Assembly: GCF_900111565.1 (NCBI RefSeq)
Contig: NZ_FOIK01000004.1
Location: forward strand, 1 to 64,000
DNA length: 64,000 bases
From: Paenibacillus sp. NFR01
Lineage (GTDB): Bacteria > Bacillota > Bacilli > Paenibacillales > Paenibacillaceae
Reading direction: 5' to 3'
The translations under genes and the position numbers were made by a program. The notes beneath the pieces are model-generated. The model saw only the letters and a list, made by a program, of their open reading frames with translations, was not told the origin of the DNA and made no database searches. This document shows positions 63,092-64,000 of the stretch, piece after piece; the stretch's first letter is position 1, and the number at the start of each line of letters is the position of its first letter.

Positions 63092-64000
63092 TTACTCGGC
63101 GCTTGCTTCTTCAGCGGCAGCTTCAGCTTTAGGAGCTTCAACTTCTACGCTACTTTCAACAAGCAGATCAATGGTCTTACGCAGGGTGATTTCTTCTTTC
63201 AGGCTGCCCAGCGAACCGTTGGCGGCGAGAATGTTCTTGATTTCCTCAGCAGAGCGTTTGTAAGCTTCAGCCATGGAAGCCAGCTCTTCATTCACTTCTT
63301 CTTCGGAAACTTCGATGTTCTCTTCCTTGGCGATGACTTCAAGAACCAAGTTGTTGCGAACGCGTTTTTCGGCGTCGCCTTTCATTTGGCCTTCAAGGTC
63401 TTCACGGGTTTGGCCGGAGAAGCTCAGGAACATATCCATGTTCATGCCTTGTTGACGAAGACGGTTGTCGAAATCGCGAACCATGTTTTGAATTTCGGAG
63501 TTGATCATCGCTTCCGGAATTTCAACTTCGGCGTTGGCAGCAGCTTGGTCAACAACCGCATTTTCACGAAGGCCTTTCAGCTCGTTTTGTTTGCGGGATT
63601 CCAGTTGCGCCTTCAGGTCGGCTTTGTATTCTTCCAGCGTGTCGAATTCGCTCACGTCTTTAGCAAATTCGTCGTCCAGTTCAGGAAGCTGCTTGCGTTT
63701 GATTTCATGCAGTTTCACTTTGAATACAGCGGCTTTGCCGGCCAGGTTCTCTGCGTGGTAAGCTTCCGGGAACGTTACTTCAACATCCTTGAAGTCGCCG
63801 GTAGCCATGCCTACAACTTGCTCTTCGAAACCTGGGATGAAGGAGTTGCTGCCCAGTTCCAAGGAATGACGTTCGCCTTTGCCGCCTTCGAATGCTTCGC
63901 CGTCGACGAATCCTTCGAAGTCGATCACAGCGATGTCGCCGTTTGCTGCTGCTTCTTCTTCAATAACAGCCAGCTCAGCATGACGCTCTTGCAGACGTTT
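63092..64000 (-). CDS. tig: Trigger factor, C-terminal part (cut by the window end)
   Basis: The frame is open to the last base, giving about 302 residues; the N-terminal ribosome-binding domain lies outside. The PPIase (FKBP-like) domain begins at IAVIDFEGFVDGEAFEGGKGE and includes GSNSFIPGFEEQVVGMATGD. The C-terminal chaperone arms follow (KDVSEFDTLEEYKADLKAQL, SFSGQTREDLEGQ), and the tail is Glu/Ala-rich. Folds nascent chains at the ribosome. Its position upstream of clpP-clpX is the usual one. Confidence 0.96.
   Translation of the reverse strand, partial: KRLQERHAELAVIEEEAAANGDIAVIDFEGFVDGEAFEGGKGERHSLELGSNSFIPGFEEQVVGMATGDFKDVEVTFPEAYHAENLAGKAAVFKVKLHEIKRKQLPELDDEFAKDVSEFDTLEEYKADLKAQLESRKQNELKGLRENAVVDQAAANAEVEIPEAMINSEIQNMVRDFDNRLRQQGMNMDMFLSFSGQTREDLEGQMKGDAEKRVRNNLVLEVIAKEENIEVSEEEVNEELASMAEAYKRSAEEIKNILAANGSLGSLKEEITLRKTIDLLVESSVEVEAPKAEAAAEEASAE

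Overview
The window looks like a chromosome segment of a spore-forming Firmicute, most likely Paenibacillus or a close relative. Three things support this: moderately high GC, a gene order that follows the Bacillus safA-pheA-pheB-obg-spo0B-rpmA-ysxB-rplU-spoIVFBA-minDC-mreDCB-radC-maf-spoIIB-folC-valS-spoVID-hemL...hemA-ysxC-lonA-lonB-clpX-tig axis, and several sporulation genes (SafA-like, Spo0B, SpoIVFA/B, SpoIIB-like, SpoVID-like, LonB). Almost all genes read on the minus strand. The genus call is inference from synteny and style; no database was searched.

Layout. 1-560: 5' end of a 16S rRNA gene with its promoter and leader. 558-2153: LysM coat protein. 2391-6979: amino-acid operon pheB-hom-thrB-pheA-ilvE. 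7136-9837: inserted three-gene SPFH/zinc-ribbon/membrane cassette. 10015-14708: obg, spo0B, rpmA, prp, rplU (with L21 leader), rng. 14724-23691: spoIVFB/FA, minDC, mreDCB, radC, maf, DUF4321, spoIIB-like. 23823-27686: glycosyltransferase and two paralogous GGDEF proteins. 27842-33271: murC, folC and valS, with a valine T-box upstream of valS. 33783-39052: spoVID-like gene, glycosyltransferase, a plus-strand GGDEF gene and a zinc metallopeptidase. 39248-48712: hemA-hemX-sirC-hemC-cobA/hemD-hemB-hemL-rlu tetrapyrrole cluster. 49522-52546: plus-strand purine operon (phosphoribosyltransferase, IMP dehydrogenase, hypoxanthine phosphoribosyltransferase) behind a purine riboswitch. 52531-64000: hypothetical gene, ysxC, lonA, lonB, nuclease-like gene, ispG, clpX, clpP, and a partial tig cut by the window end.

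How the genes work together. Most of the window is housekeeping arranged in translationally coupled minus-strand operons, including ribosome assembly, cell shape and division, heme and siroheme synthesis, and protein quality control. Sporulation genes are interleaved with these. RNA-level control is visible for rplU (L21 leader), valS (T-box) and the purine operon (riboswitch plus terminator). A PerR/Fur-like palindrome sits upstream of hemA.

The most unusual signals are two non-coding arrays of short inverted repeats with a fixed 5-nt centre and roughly 50-70 bp spacing (45490-45625 and 58463-58699); arm sequence is shared within an array but differs between arrays. Next come a guanine-type riboswitch whose terminator consumes the 3' half of the aptamer (predicted ON logic), a diguanylate cyclase whose only well-placed start codon is ATC, and a small nuclease-like/winged-helix protein beside one of the arrays.
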